Notes: generated by a model not told the origin, from the sequence alone. 8,161 nucleotides of DNA from an uncultured Clostridia bacterium (GCA_949045875.1 CARPYP010000045.1:1-8161), one strand, 5' to 3'; positions 1 through 6,284 are shown, counted from the first letter of the stretch. Program-made: numbers and translations.

Positions 1-124
1 AATTGATTTATTCCGTTTACAGTTTTTAATTCACAGATATATAATATAAAAATTTCAACCTGCAGACACACAGAACCTGCCCCTTACAAAATAACCTAAA
101 GAAGATTTAATATTAGTAAAATTA

Positions 125-152
125 TTGCAATTTATTAAATAACTGATATAAT
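125..152 (+). promoter_or_regulatory. Probable sigma-A promoter of deoD
   Basis: A TTGCAA box (125-130) and a perfect TATAAT box (147-152) are separated by 16 bases. TG at 144-145 makes it an extended -10. Transcription would start near 159, leaving a leader of about 30 bases before the deoD ATG. No operator-like palindrome is visible around it. Apart from this promoter, the first 187 bases hold nothing I can support. Confidence 0.7.
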
Positions 153-187
153 GTATTTAAGATTTTATTTTGAAAGGAGTGTATATA

Positions 188-910
188 ATGACACCTCATA
201 ATTCTGCAAATATTGGAGATATTGCAAATACTGTTATTATGCCTGGGGATCCTATGAGAGCTAAATATATTGCTGAGAATTTTTTGTCAGATGTTAAGAC
301 AGTTAGCGATGTTCGTGGTATTGCTTGTTATACTGGAGTTTATAAGGGTAAAATATTGTCTGTTATGGCTCATGGTATGGGTATGCCTAGTATGGGTATT
401 TATTCTTATGAGTTATTTCACTTTTACAATGTTGATACTATTATTAGAATAGGTACTTGTGGCGGTTTTAGGGATGATATGAAGATTTTGGATTTGATTC
501 TTTCTGAAAATGCTTATACTGAAGGTAATTATGCTTTGAGTTTTGATAATGTTCCTTGCAATTTGGTTTCTAGTAGTCCTGATATAAATTCTGTTATAGA
601 GGCTACTGCTAAAGATAATAATATAAATTTAATTAAGGGGACTACTTTGTGTAATGATTGCTTTAGTCCTTATGTTCCTGATGAGCAAAAATTGTTTGAA
701 CGTATTCCTGATGATATTGATACACCTATTGCTTCTGAAATGGAGGCTTTTGCTCTTTTTTATAATGCTAAAAGAGAGGGCAAAAAAGCTGCTTGCATTT
801 TGACAGTTGTTGATGTTCCTTCTAATTTGGAGGGCATTCCCCCTGAGGAACGTGAGAGGTCTCTTAATACTATGATTCAATTAGCATTGGATAGCTCAAT
901 AAAACTTTAA
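188..910 (+). CDS. deoD: DeoD-type purine nucleoside phosphorylase
   Basis: It cleaves purine (deoxy)nucleosides with phosphate to free base and (deoxy)ribose-1-phosphate, in cytosolic purine salvage; DeoD enzymes are normally hexamers. The 240 residues match the family length (about 235-240). Numbering from this start coincides with the mature E. coli enzyme: H4, G20 and R24 (MPGDP..RAKY), R43 and R87 (IIRIG) line the phosphate and substrate pocket, and SEMEA at 183-187 is the ribose-binding motif. The catalytic aspartate is D209 and its arginine partner R222. The E. coli phosphate-binding Ser90 is Thr here. I chose ATG 188 because AAAGGAG at 173-179 lies just upstream; an upstream TTG at 170 would place the ribosome site inside the gene. 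The gene appears monocistronic, since a repeat element separates it from the pyrophosphatase gene. Confidence 0.95.
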   Translation: MTPHNSANIGDIANTVIMPGDPMRAKYIAENFLSDVKTVSDVRGIACYTGVYKGKILSVMAHGMGMPSMGIYSYELFHFYNVDTIIRIGTCGGFRDDMKILDLILSENAYTEGNYALSFDNVPCNLVSSSPDINSVIEATAKDNNINLIKGTTLCNDCFSPYVPDEQKLFERIPDDIDTPIASEMEAFALFYNAKREGKKAACILTVVDVPSNLEGIPPEERERSLNTMIQLALDSSIKL

Positions 911-927
911 TTATATATTAACATTTT

Positions 928-1025
928 TGTAGGGGCGCTTTTTAAATCGTACTCCATAGAATTTGCTAATTTTTTGTTTATTTTAGTGTGCCTTAAAAGA
1001 ATGGGTACTACTAGTCTCCCCTACA
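928..1025. repeat. MITE-like intergenic element with TGTAGGGG/CCCCTACA ends
   Basis: The deoD-pyrophosphatase gap holds a 98-base stretch that begins TGTAGGGG (928-935) and ends with its exact complement CCCCTACA (1018-1025). Inside, GTACTCCAT (949-957) and ATGGGTAC (1001-1008) form a second imperfect pair of arms, so the whole folds as an interrupted palindrome. It codes for nothing. The same 8-base ends bound a second element at 2525-2622. A small non-autonomous mobile element or dispersed intergenic repeat is inferred. No clear target-site duplication is visible. Confidence 0.6.
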
Positions 1026-1083
1026 TTTAAAATATTTTTTTACTGTGCAAATTATATTAATGAAAATGAAAGGAAGTTTAAAT

Positions 1084-2007
1084 ATGAAAACATTTATAAT
1101 AGGTCATAAGTGTCCAGATACTGATTCTATCATGTCTGCACTTGTTATGGCAAATTTAGAAAAAAATTTTGGTAATACAAATGAAATTATACCTTGCAGA
1201 TTAGGTAATTTGAATAAGGAGACTGAGTATATTTTAAATTATTTTAATGTTGAGGCTCCAAAATTTATTGATAGTGTAGCCGAGGCTGATGAGGTTATCC
1301 TTGTTGACCATAATAGCTTTTTGGAAAGTGCTCCAGATATTTCTAGCGCTAAAATTTCCAAGGTTATTGACCACCATCGTATTTCTAATTTTGAGACAAC
1401 TGAACCATTATTTTATATGTCTGAACCTGTAGGTTGCACTTGTACTATTCTTTATGAGTTATATAGAATGAATAATGTTGAGATTAATTCAACTTATGCA
1501 GGTCTTATGCTTAGTGCTATTATTTCTGATTCTTTACTTTTTAAGTCTCCTACTTGTACGCCTAAGGATGTAAAGGCTGCTGAGGATCTTGCTAAAATTG
1601 CTAATATTGATATTAATTCTTATGGTTTGGATATGCTTAAAGCAGGTACTGATTTGAGTTCTTTTAGTGCTTCTGAGTTGATTAATATTGATTCTAAGGA
1701 GTTTAATGCAAATGGTGCTAAATTCCAGGTTTCTCAAGTTAATACTGTTGATATTGATAGTGTTTTAAAGAATAAAATAGATATTGAAACTACTATGAAT
1801 AGTTTGATTTCTCAAAATGGTTTGGATTTATTTATGTTTGTTATAACTGACATCTTAAATTGTAATTCTAAGGCAATAGTTCTAGGAAATAAATCTGCTG
1901 TTGTCGAAAAGGTTTATAATACTACTATTGATGATAATGTTGCTTTTTTACCTGGCGTAGTTTCAAGAAAGAAACAAATTGTACCTCAGATTACTGAGAA
2001 TATATAA
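1084..2007 (+). CDS. ppaC: Manganese-dependent inorganic pyrophosphatase (family II)
   Basis: It hydrolyses pyrophosphate to phosphate in the cytosol, pulling biosynthetic reactions forward. The protein is 307 residues, close to the 309 of the Bacillus subtilis enzyme, and belongs to the DHH phosphoesterase superfamily. The metal site is complete: GHKCPDTDS at 7-15 (H8, D12, D14), VDHN at 74-77 (D75), DHH at 96-98, and SDSLLFKSPT with D149. The C-terminal substrate loop SRKKQ (294-298) supplies R295 and K296. It lacks the CBS and DRTGG regulatory inserts of longer clostridial forms, so adenine-nucleotide control is not expected. ATG 1084 is preferred over an in-frame start at 1045 because AGGAAG (1071-1076) sits 7 bases upstream and the protein then begins at the usual family N-terminus. 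It ends at a strong terminator. Confidence 0.95.
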   Translation: MKTFIIGHKCPDTDSIMSALVMANLEKNFGNTNEIIPCRLGNLNKETEYILNYFNVEAPKFIDSVAEADEVILVDHNSFLESAPDISSAKISKVIDHHRISNFETTEPLFYMSEPVGCTCTILYELYRMNNVEINSTYAGLMLSAIISDSLLFKSPTCTPKDVKAAEDLAKIANIDINSYGLDMLKAGTDLSSFSASELINIDSKEFNANGAKFQVSQVNTVDIDSVLKNKIDIETTMNSLISQNGLDLFMFVITDILNCNSKAIVLGNKSAVVEKVYNTTIDDNVAFLPGVVSRKKQIVPQITENI

Positions 2008-2010
2008 AAA

Positions 2011-2038
2011 ATAAAAATTCCCCAAAGGGAATTTTTAT
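2011..2038. terminator. Bidirectional rho-independent terminator between convergent genes
   Basis: A perfect 12-bp stem, ATAAAAATTCCC (2011-2022) with GGGAATTTTTAT (2027-2038), closes a CAAA loop. It is followed by T-rich sequence on both strands. It ends the + strand pyrophosphatase transcript and the - strand DUF3006 transcript. The TAA stop of the - strand gene (2035-2037) lies inside the stem. Confidence 0.92.
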
Positions 2039-2415
2039 TTTTTTATTCTGTTTAATTTTTCTAATATCTGTTTTCGTCTTATTTCCATTTCTGCGGTGTT
2101 TTTTTCTCCTATACTATATCGTGGTTGTCCTTTGTCTAATTTTATTTCTAAATCGAATATATCGCCTTCTGATACATTTTCTTTGAAGTCTCTTATTGAT
2201 ATGTTTATCATTTTTCCATCTAATAGTTCACATACTGCATATGAACCTTCTATTCTGTCTATTGTGGCTAAATCTTTCATTGAAATTTCCTCCTTTATTT
2301 CATATTTTTTTATTGCTTCTAAAAAATTTTTTCTAATTTTTTCTTGTTTTCTTTGTTCCCATGTAGTTATTTTTCTTTTTTCTATTATATCATTTTTTAG
2401 TTCGTTTGTATTCAT
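2035..2415 (-). CDS. DUF3006-domain protein with charged N-terminal extension
   Basis: The function is unknown. Residues 51-92 (TIDRIEGSYAV.CELLDGK..I, EGDIFDL) match my recollection of the DUF3006 family of small Firmicute proteins: an IDR-E-G-AV strand, an L-DG turn, then a V-EGD strand, as in a small beta barrel. Residues 1-45 are a highly charged, lysine-rich helix outside the usual domain, and residues 105-126 are another basic helix. There is no signal peptide or membrane segment. There are two credible starts. ATG 2415 has AAGGAG a few bases upstream. The internal ATG at 2278-2280 (residue 46) has a stronger AAAGGAGG eight bases upstream and gives an 81-residue protein close to the bare domain size. 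I give the longer frame because it is open and codon use is uniform, but the shorter product may be the main one. Confidence 0.75.
   Translation of the reverse strand: MNTNELKNDIIEKRKITTWEQRKQEKIRKNFLEAIKKYEIKEEISMKDLATIDRIEGSYAVCELLDGKMINISIRDFKENVSEGDIFDLEIKLDKGQPRYSIGEKNTAEMEIRRKQILEKLNRIKK
2278..2296 (-). promoter_or_regulatory. Internal ribosome binding site and ATG in the DUF3006 gene
   Basis: On the - strand AAAGGAGG (2289-2296) is followed by 8 bases and then ATG (2278-2280). This is near-perfect complementarity to the 16S tail at good spacing. It sits exactly where the DUF3006 domain begins, so initiation here is likely either as the true start or as a second one. Confidence 0.65.
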
Positions 2416-2509
2416 TTTTTTCTCCTTCTTATTTATAAATATATTCTTTTTTACAATTTACAGCTAACATATAAATTTGGGGTTGTGGGGGTGATAAAAA
2501 TTACAGAGA

Positions 2510-2636
2510 ATTATAATTATACGTTGTAGGGGCACCGTTTGCGGGAATACCTACGATAAATTTGGCAGAGCCAAATTTAACTGGGCTCGAAGAGGGACGC
2601 GACACCACTGTGCGCCCCTACACGTGTAATTATAAT
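2510..2636. repeat. Second TGTAGGGG-bounded palindromic element
   Basis: It lies in the non-coding stretch 2416-2897. The outer arms run from 2510 (ATTATAATTATACGTTGTAG, then GGGC) to 2636. The right arm is the complement except for one substitution and one missing base, giving about 23 paired positions. Within it, TAAATTTGGC (2557-2566) and GCCAAATTTA (2570-2579) form a perfect 10-bp hairpin with a 3-base loop. Its GC-richer interior contrasts with the flanks, and it has no coding potential. It shares the TGTAGGGG ends with 928-1025 but not an obvious interior. A non-autonomous MITE-like element is the best guess. Confidence 0.65.
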
Positions 2637-2733
2637 CTTGAATAATTTTTAAAACATATAATCCTCCCTACAAACACAAATTTCTGCGATTGTGCGGACA
2701 CAGGACTCGCCACTTTTAGAAATAATTAAAAGA

Positions 2734-2761
2734 GAGCATGTTTATTATGCTCCCTTTTTTT
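2734..2761 (+). terminator. Orphan rho-independent terminator
   Basis: GAGCAT (2734-2739) pairs with ATGCTC (2747-2752) around a 7-base loop, followed by CC and seven Ts (2755-2761). The T tract gives it + strand polarity. No + strand gene is visible between 2040 and here. On the - strand it would sit about 140 bases downstream of the 114-residue gene, with a weaker T-rich tail (TCTTTTAATT), so it could serve that gene instead. Confidence 0.6.
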
Positions 2762-2780
2762 CTATTTATTTCCCCCATAT

Positions 2781-2910
2781 ATCGAGTAAAATTTTCTTCG
2801 CAAATTTTACTCATTTCGCTCGTTTTTTGTATCGAGTAAAATTTTCTTCGCAAATTTTTCACGATATTTTTTCATTTTTATACAAGCGAAATTTTACTCA
2901 TTTCGCTCGT
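2781..2910. repeat. Tandem hairpin repeats (two related units)
   Basis: A 28-base stretch at 2781-2808, beginning ATCGAGTAAAATTTTCTTCG, recurs exactly at 2831-2858. A 22-base stretch at 2802-2823, ending ACTCATTTCGCTCGT, recurs at 2889-2910. The unit at 2781-2823 is a compact palindrome (GAGTAAAATTT and AAATTTTACTC, 11 bp). The unit at 2831-2910 is the same with extra sequence inside. The right copy reaches into the 3' end of the 114-residue gene and contains its stop codon. Confidence 0.8.
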
Positions 2911-3242
2911 AATCTTTCCAGTTCTAGTTGCTTGGTGTTTATTCTTTTGTTTATTTCTATTAGTTCATCATTATATAGTTGTATCATTTCTTCTATTTCT
3001 TCGTCTGATAAGTCATTTACTGAGATAAATCCGTTTTCTAGTTTTACTTTTTTGTTCATTTTTTCTACATTTTCTTTTAAGTTTTCAAAGTTAGATTGTT
3101 TCATTACTACAATGTTGACTCCTTCATCATAACTTATTGCTTGTGGCTCAGGTATCATCTTTTTCTTTTTTGAATTAGTTTCTTTTAATTTTTGCCATAT
3201 CTTTTTGAATATATTTATTTTTTCTGGAGTTTCATTTTTCAT
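2898..3242 (-). CDS. Hypothetical charged protein with C-terminal coiled coil
   Basis: I do not recognise this 114-residue protein. It has a basic amphipathic N-terminus (residues 8-28, IFKKIWQKLK and then a KKKK run) and a short middle (SYDEGVNIVVMKQSNFENL) that could be one small folded unit. A long charged helix from about residue 76 to the end has leucine and isoleucine at heptad-like spacing, as in a coiled coil. There is no signal peptide or membrane span. The start is well supported: GGAGGAGGA stands a few bases upstream of ATG 3242. The final codons and the TGA lie in a dispersed hairpin repeat, so the C-terminus may have been reshaped by repeat insertion. It lies between the 39-residue gene and the DUF3006 gene on the same strand; all three are small and charged, but nothing proves a joint role. 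Confidence 0.7.
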   Translation of the reverse strand: MKNETPEKINIFKKIWQKLKETNSKKKKMIPEPQAISYDEGVNIVVMKQSNFENLKENVEKMNKKVKLENGFISVNDLSDEEIEEMIQLYNDELIEINKRINTKQLELERLRAK

Positions 3243-3313
3243 AACTTATCCTCCTCCTATCTTTGAAAATTAATAGGAATTTTTCTCTTAGACAGACGCA
3301 CGAAGGGCACCCC

Positions 3314-3433
3314 CTACGCTCCTTTTTCTTGTATCTCTTGTAATCTCTCATCTAATTCTTTTTCTATCTCTAATGCTTTTTTTACATTTTCTATTAATTC
3401 TTCTAAAAAACCTTTTCTGTCGTTTTCTTCCAT
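3314..3433 (-). CDS. 39-residue helical microprotein
   Basis: The frame begins MEENDRKGFLEELIENVKKA and continues as an unbroken, highly charged helix rich in Glu, Lys and Leu. Leucine and isoleucine recur every three to four residues, so it is probably a small coiled coil. GGAAGGGAAG lies about nine bases upstream of the ATG as a moderate ribosome site. The TAG stop falls in GCGTAGGGGG, which resembles the TGTAGGGG end of the nearby repeats. It lies 71 bases upstream of the 114-residue gene on the same strand. Its function is unknown. The codon choice (GAA, AAA, TTA, ATA) matches real genes here, which argues against chance. Confidence 0.5.
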   Translation of the reverse strand: MEENDRKGFLEELIENVKKALEIEKELDERLQEIQEKGA

Positions 3434-3436
3434 ATG

Positions 3437-3562
3437 CTATATCTTCCCTTCCTTAAGTAGTTTTAAGTTGGAAAAGAATTGTAATTTGCCAAGGCGTTCA
3501 AGAAAGAAATAACAGTTTTCTTTCATAGAACACACAGCGAAATGGCAATTATTTTTCAACAT
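3437..3562 (-). CDS. Doubtful 41-residue frame directly after adhE
   Basis: ATG 3562 lies one base beyond the adhE TAA (TAATATG). The frame stays open for 41 codons to a TAG at 3437-3439, which is in the same frame as, and two codons before, the 39-residue gene. It begins MLKNNCHFAVCSMKENC and is cysteine- and aromatic-rich. It uses codons such as CGC, CTT and GGC that differ from the neighbours. No ribosome site precedes it, so expression would need translational coupling to adhE. Most of it overlaps a nested inverted repeat (3486-3548), so it may equally be a non-coding structure. Confidence 0.22.
   Translation of the reverse strand: MLKNNCHFAVCSMKENCYFFLERLGKLQFFSNLKLLKEGKI
3486..3548. 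other. Nested inverted repeat after adhE, possible structured RNA
   Basis: Three arm pairs nest in order: TTGCCA (3486-3491) with TGGCAA (3543-3548), GTTC (3496-3499) with GAAC (3528-3531), and GAAAGAAA (3502-3509) with TTTCTTTC (3517-3524) around a 7-base loop. Together they give an interrupted 18-bp hairpin 15 bases after the adhE stop. No T tract follows on the - strand, so it is not a standard terminator. A 3' stabilising structure, a small RNA or a dispersed repeat are all possible. Confidence 0.45.
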
Positions 3563-3563
3563 A

Positions 3564-6176
3564 TTATAAATTACCATAATATGAATCTAATAGTATTTGT
3601 TTTAATTCTGTTACTAATGGTAATCTTGGGTTGGCTGTTGTACATTGATCACTAAATGCTTTTTCTGATAATGCATCAACATTTGCTAAAAATTCTTGTT
3701 CTTCTATTCCTAATTCTTTTAATGATGATGGTAGATTTAATTTTTTATTCATTTCTACTATCGCATTTATTAAAGATTTAACTCCTTCTTCTGTTGTATT
3801 TGCTTTTAAACCTAATCTTCTTGCTATGCTTGCATATTTTTCGTCTGCTATAAAGTATTCATATTTAGGGAATGAAACAAATTTTGTTGGTTTTGTAGCA
3901 TTGTATTTTATTACATATGGTAATATTATTGCATTTGCTTTTCCATGTGCTATATGGAAGTCTGCTCCTAATTTGTGTGCTATTGAGTGATTTATTCCTA
4001 AGAATGCGTTTGTAAATGCCATTCCTGCTAAACAACTAGCATTGTGCATTTTTTCGCGTGCTTTCTGGTTGCTTCCATCTTCATATGCTATTGGTAAATA
4101 ATTATATACTAGTTCTATTGCTTTTTCTGCTAATCCATCTGTGTAGTCTGACGCCATGTTTGATACATATGCTTCTATTGCATGTGTTAATACGTCCATT
4201 CCTGTGTCTGCTGTGATACTTTTTGGTAATGACATTACTAGGTCTGGGTCTACTATTGCTACATCTGGTGTTAGTTCATAGTCTGCTAATGGATATTTCA
4301 TGTTTTTCTTTTTGTCTGTTATTACGGCAAATGATGTTACTTCTGAACCTGTCCCTGATGTCGTTGGTATTGCTACCATTTTACAGTCTTTTCCTAGTTT
4401 TGGGAATTTATATGTTCTTTTTCTAATGTCCATGAATTTAAGTTTCATTCCTTCTGGATCTGCATCTGGATATTCATAGAATAACCACATTCCTTTTGCC
4501 GCATCCATTGGACTTCCTCCACCAAGTGCTATTATTACATCTGGCTTGAAGTTTCTCATTTGTTCTACTCCTCTATTGATTGTATCAAAAGATGGGTCTG
4601 GTTCTACTTCTGCAAATATTTCTGCATGCACATATTCTTGTCTTTTTCTTAAATAATATAATATTTTGTCTACATATCCTAAACTTACCATTGATTTATC
4701 TGTTACTATAAATGCTCTTGTTATATTTGGCATTTTTTCTAGGTATCCTATTGATCCTGCTTCAAAGTATATTTTTTCTGGTACTTTAAACCATTGCATA
4801 TTAACCCTCCTCTTTGCTACTCTTTTTAGATTTATTAGATTTACTGATGATACATTGTCTGTTGTTGAGTTTCCTCCAAATGTTCCACATCCTAATGTTA
4901 ATGATGGTAGATTTGTGTTGTATATATCACCAATTCCTCCATGTGTAGAAGGTGAGTTTACTAATATTCTTCCTGCTTTTATTACTTCTGCAAATCTGTG
5001 TATTATTTCTTTGTCTTCTGAGTGTATTACTGCTGAGTGTCCCATTCCTCCAAAGTGTATTAGATTGTCTGCTAGTTTTATTCCTTCATCTGAGTTTTTA
5101 ACTGTATAGAATGCTAGTACTGGACTTAATTTTTCCTTTGAGAATGGATTTTCATCTCCAACTCCTGTTTCAGGTACTACTATTACTTTTGTTTCTGCTG
5201 GTATATCAAATCCTGCTAAGTCTGCTATTTGTTTTGCACTTTGTCCTGGTATTTTACTGTTTAATATATATCTACCTTCTGGACTTTGTGTGAACATTGC
5301 TTTTTTTAGTTTTTCACTTTCTTCTTTGTTTACAATGTAACATCCAGCTTCTTTCATTAATTTTATGAATTCTTTTTCTATTTCTTTATCTACTATTACT
5401 GATTGCTCTGATGCACATATCATTCCATTATCAAATGATTTTGATAGTACTAAGTCATTTACTGATGTTTTTAGTTTTGCTGTTTTTTCTATATAGCATG
5501 GAACATTTCCTGGTCCTACTCCTAGTGCTGGTTTTCCACATGAGTATGCTGCTTTTACCATTCCTGTTCCACCTGTTGCTAGTATTAGGTTTACTCCTGG
5601 GTGGTTCATTAATGCATTTGTTGCATGTATTGATGGTTCTTCTATCCATAGTATACAGTCTTTTGGCGCTCCTGCTTTTACTGCTGCTTCTCTTAGTATT
5701 TTTGCTGTTTCTTCACTACATTTTTGTGCTGATGGATGGAATCCAAATATTATGACATTTCTTGTTTTGGCTGATATTAAAGATTTGAAACTTACTGTTG
5801 CAGTTGGGTTTGTTACTGGTGTTACTCCTGCTATTATTCCAACTGGTTCTGCTATTTCTTCATATCCTAGTTCCTCATTCTCGTTTACTATACCAACTGT
5901 TTTGTTGTATTTTATGCTGTGGTATATATATTCTGATGCAAACATGTTTTTTGTTATTTTGTCTTCATATACTCCACGTTTTGTTTCTTCAACCGCCATT
6001 TTTGCGAGTTTCATATGATTTTCAAGTACTGCCATAGACATTTTTTTAACTATATTATCTACAGTTTCTTGGTCTAGTTTCATGTACTCTTGTGATGCTA
6101 TTTTCGCTCTTTCTACTAAAGAGTCTATCATAGCATTGACTTTTTTTTGTTCTTCTTCATTAATATCTTGTGCCAT
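3564..6176 (-). CDS. adhE: Bifunctional acetaldehyde-CoA/alcohol dehydrogenase
   Basis: It reduces acetyl-CoA to acetaldehyde and then to ethanol with two NADH, recycling NAD+ during fermentation; AdhE enzymes form cytosolic spirosome filaments. At 870 residues it is full length. Residues 1 to about 440 are the CoA-acylating aldehyde dehydrogenase half: TPVTNPT (119-125), TGGTGMV (201-207), GPGNVP (221-226) and the catalytic Cys254 in NGMICASEQS. A linker (about 441-459) leads to the iron-dependent alcohol dehydrogenase half from MQWFKVPEKIYFE (460). That half has the NAD-binding GGGSPMD (552-558) and PTTSGTGSEVT (604-614), and all four iron ligands: D661, H665, H730 and H744. ATG 6176 is fixed because an in-frame TGA lies two codons upstream; AGAAAGGA precedes it at a rather long 13 bases. 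No terminator separates it from the small downstream - strand frames. Confidence 0.98.
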   Translation of the reverse strand: MAQDINEEEQKKVNAMIDSLVERAKIASQEYMKLDQETVDNIVKKMSMAVLENHMKLAKMAVEETKRGVYEDKITKNMFASEYIYHSIKYNKTVGIVNENEELGYEEIAEPVGIIAGVTPVTNPTATVSFKSLISAKTRNVIIFGFHPSAQKCSEETAKILREAAVKAGAPKDCILWIEEPSIHATNALMNHPGVNLILATGGTGMVKAAYSCGKPALGVGPGNVPCYIEKTAKLKTSVNDLVLSKSFDNGMICASEQSVIVDKEIEKEFIKLMKEAGCYIVNKEESEKLKKAMFTQSPEGRYILNSKIPGQSAKQIADLAGFDIPAETKVIVVPETGVGDENPFSKEKLSPVLAFYTVKNSDEGIKLADNLIHFGGMGHSAVIHSEDKEIIHRFAEVIKAGRILVNSPSTHGGIGDIYNTNLPSLTLGCGTFGGNSTTDNVSSVNLINLKRVAKRRVNMQWFKVPEKIYFEAGSIGYLEKMPNITRAFIVTDKSMVSLGYVDKILYYLRKRQEYVHAEIFAEVEPDPSFDTINRGVEQMRNFKPDVIIALGGGSPMDAAKGMWLFYEYPDADPEGMKLKFMDIRKRTYKFPKLGKDCKMVAIPTTSGTGSEVTSFAVITDKKKNMKYPLADYELTPDVAIVDPDLVMSLPKSITADTGMDVLTHAIEAYVSNMASDYTDGLAEKAIELVYNYLPIAYEDGSNQKAREKMHNASCLAGMAFTNAFLGINHSIAHKLGADFHIAHGKANAIILPYVIKYNATKPTKFVSFPKYEYFIADEKYASIARRLGLKANTTEEGVKSLINAIVEMNKKLNLPSSLKELGIEEQEFLANVDALSEKAFSDQCTTANPRLPLVTELKQILLDSYYGNL
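4797..4813 (-). promoter_or_regulatory. Internal ribosome-binding-like site at the ADH domain of adhE
   Basis: On the - strand AGAGGAGGG (4805-4813) precedes ATG 4799 (Met460). AGGAGG lies six bases from the ATG. It is made by adjacent Arg456-Arg457 codons AGG AGG. These are the only two AGG codons among the 21 arginines of the gene; 17 are AGA. Initiation here would give a separate 411-residue iron alcohol dehydrogenase. This is an inference, not a demonstrated start. Confidence 0.4.
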
Positions 6177-6284
6177 TTCTCAATATCATTCCTTTCTTAA
6201 GGTTTAAGTTTGGTTGGAATTTTTTTTCTTTTCCACCTTCTTTTTCCTTTAATATAATAGTTAGATATAATTCTATCCATTTAT

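Noticed and set aside
170..187. Upstream TTG start extending deoD by six residues
   Set aside because: It would put the AAAGGAG ribosome site inside the coding region, while the ATG at 188 gives the family N-terminus.
1045..1083. 13-residue extension of the pyrophosphatase
   Set aside because: The extension is not part of the family, and AGGAAG precedes ATG 1084 at good spacing.
2096..2467. Phe/Ser-rich + strand frame opposite the DUF3006 gene
   Set aside because: It is a low-complexity antisense shadow of a supported - strand gene.
2680..2733. Possible tRNA 3' part before the orphan terminator
   Set aside because: No cloverleaf arms or TTCGA-type T loop could be fitted.
2781..2910. CRISPR-like array
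   Set aside because: There are only two units, they are palindromic and partly insertion-disrupted, and there are no regular unique spacers and no cas genes.
2692..3132. + strand frame of 146 codons rich in Phe and Ser
   Set aside because: It runs through a terminator and repeats and then lies antisense to the 114-residue gene, with no ribosome site.
4500..4525. Second SD-like site before an internal ATG (Met557) in adhE
   Set aside because: It is explained by glycine codons of the conserved GGGSPMD motif, and starting there would cut the NAD-binding fold.
4223..6037. Several Leu-rich + strand frames opposite adhE that look like membrane proteins
   Set aside because: They are antisense artefacts of Lys/Glu/Asn-rich AT-rich codons; adhE is unmistakable on the other strand.
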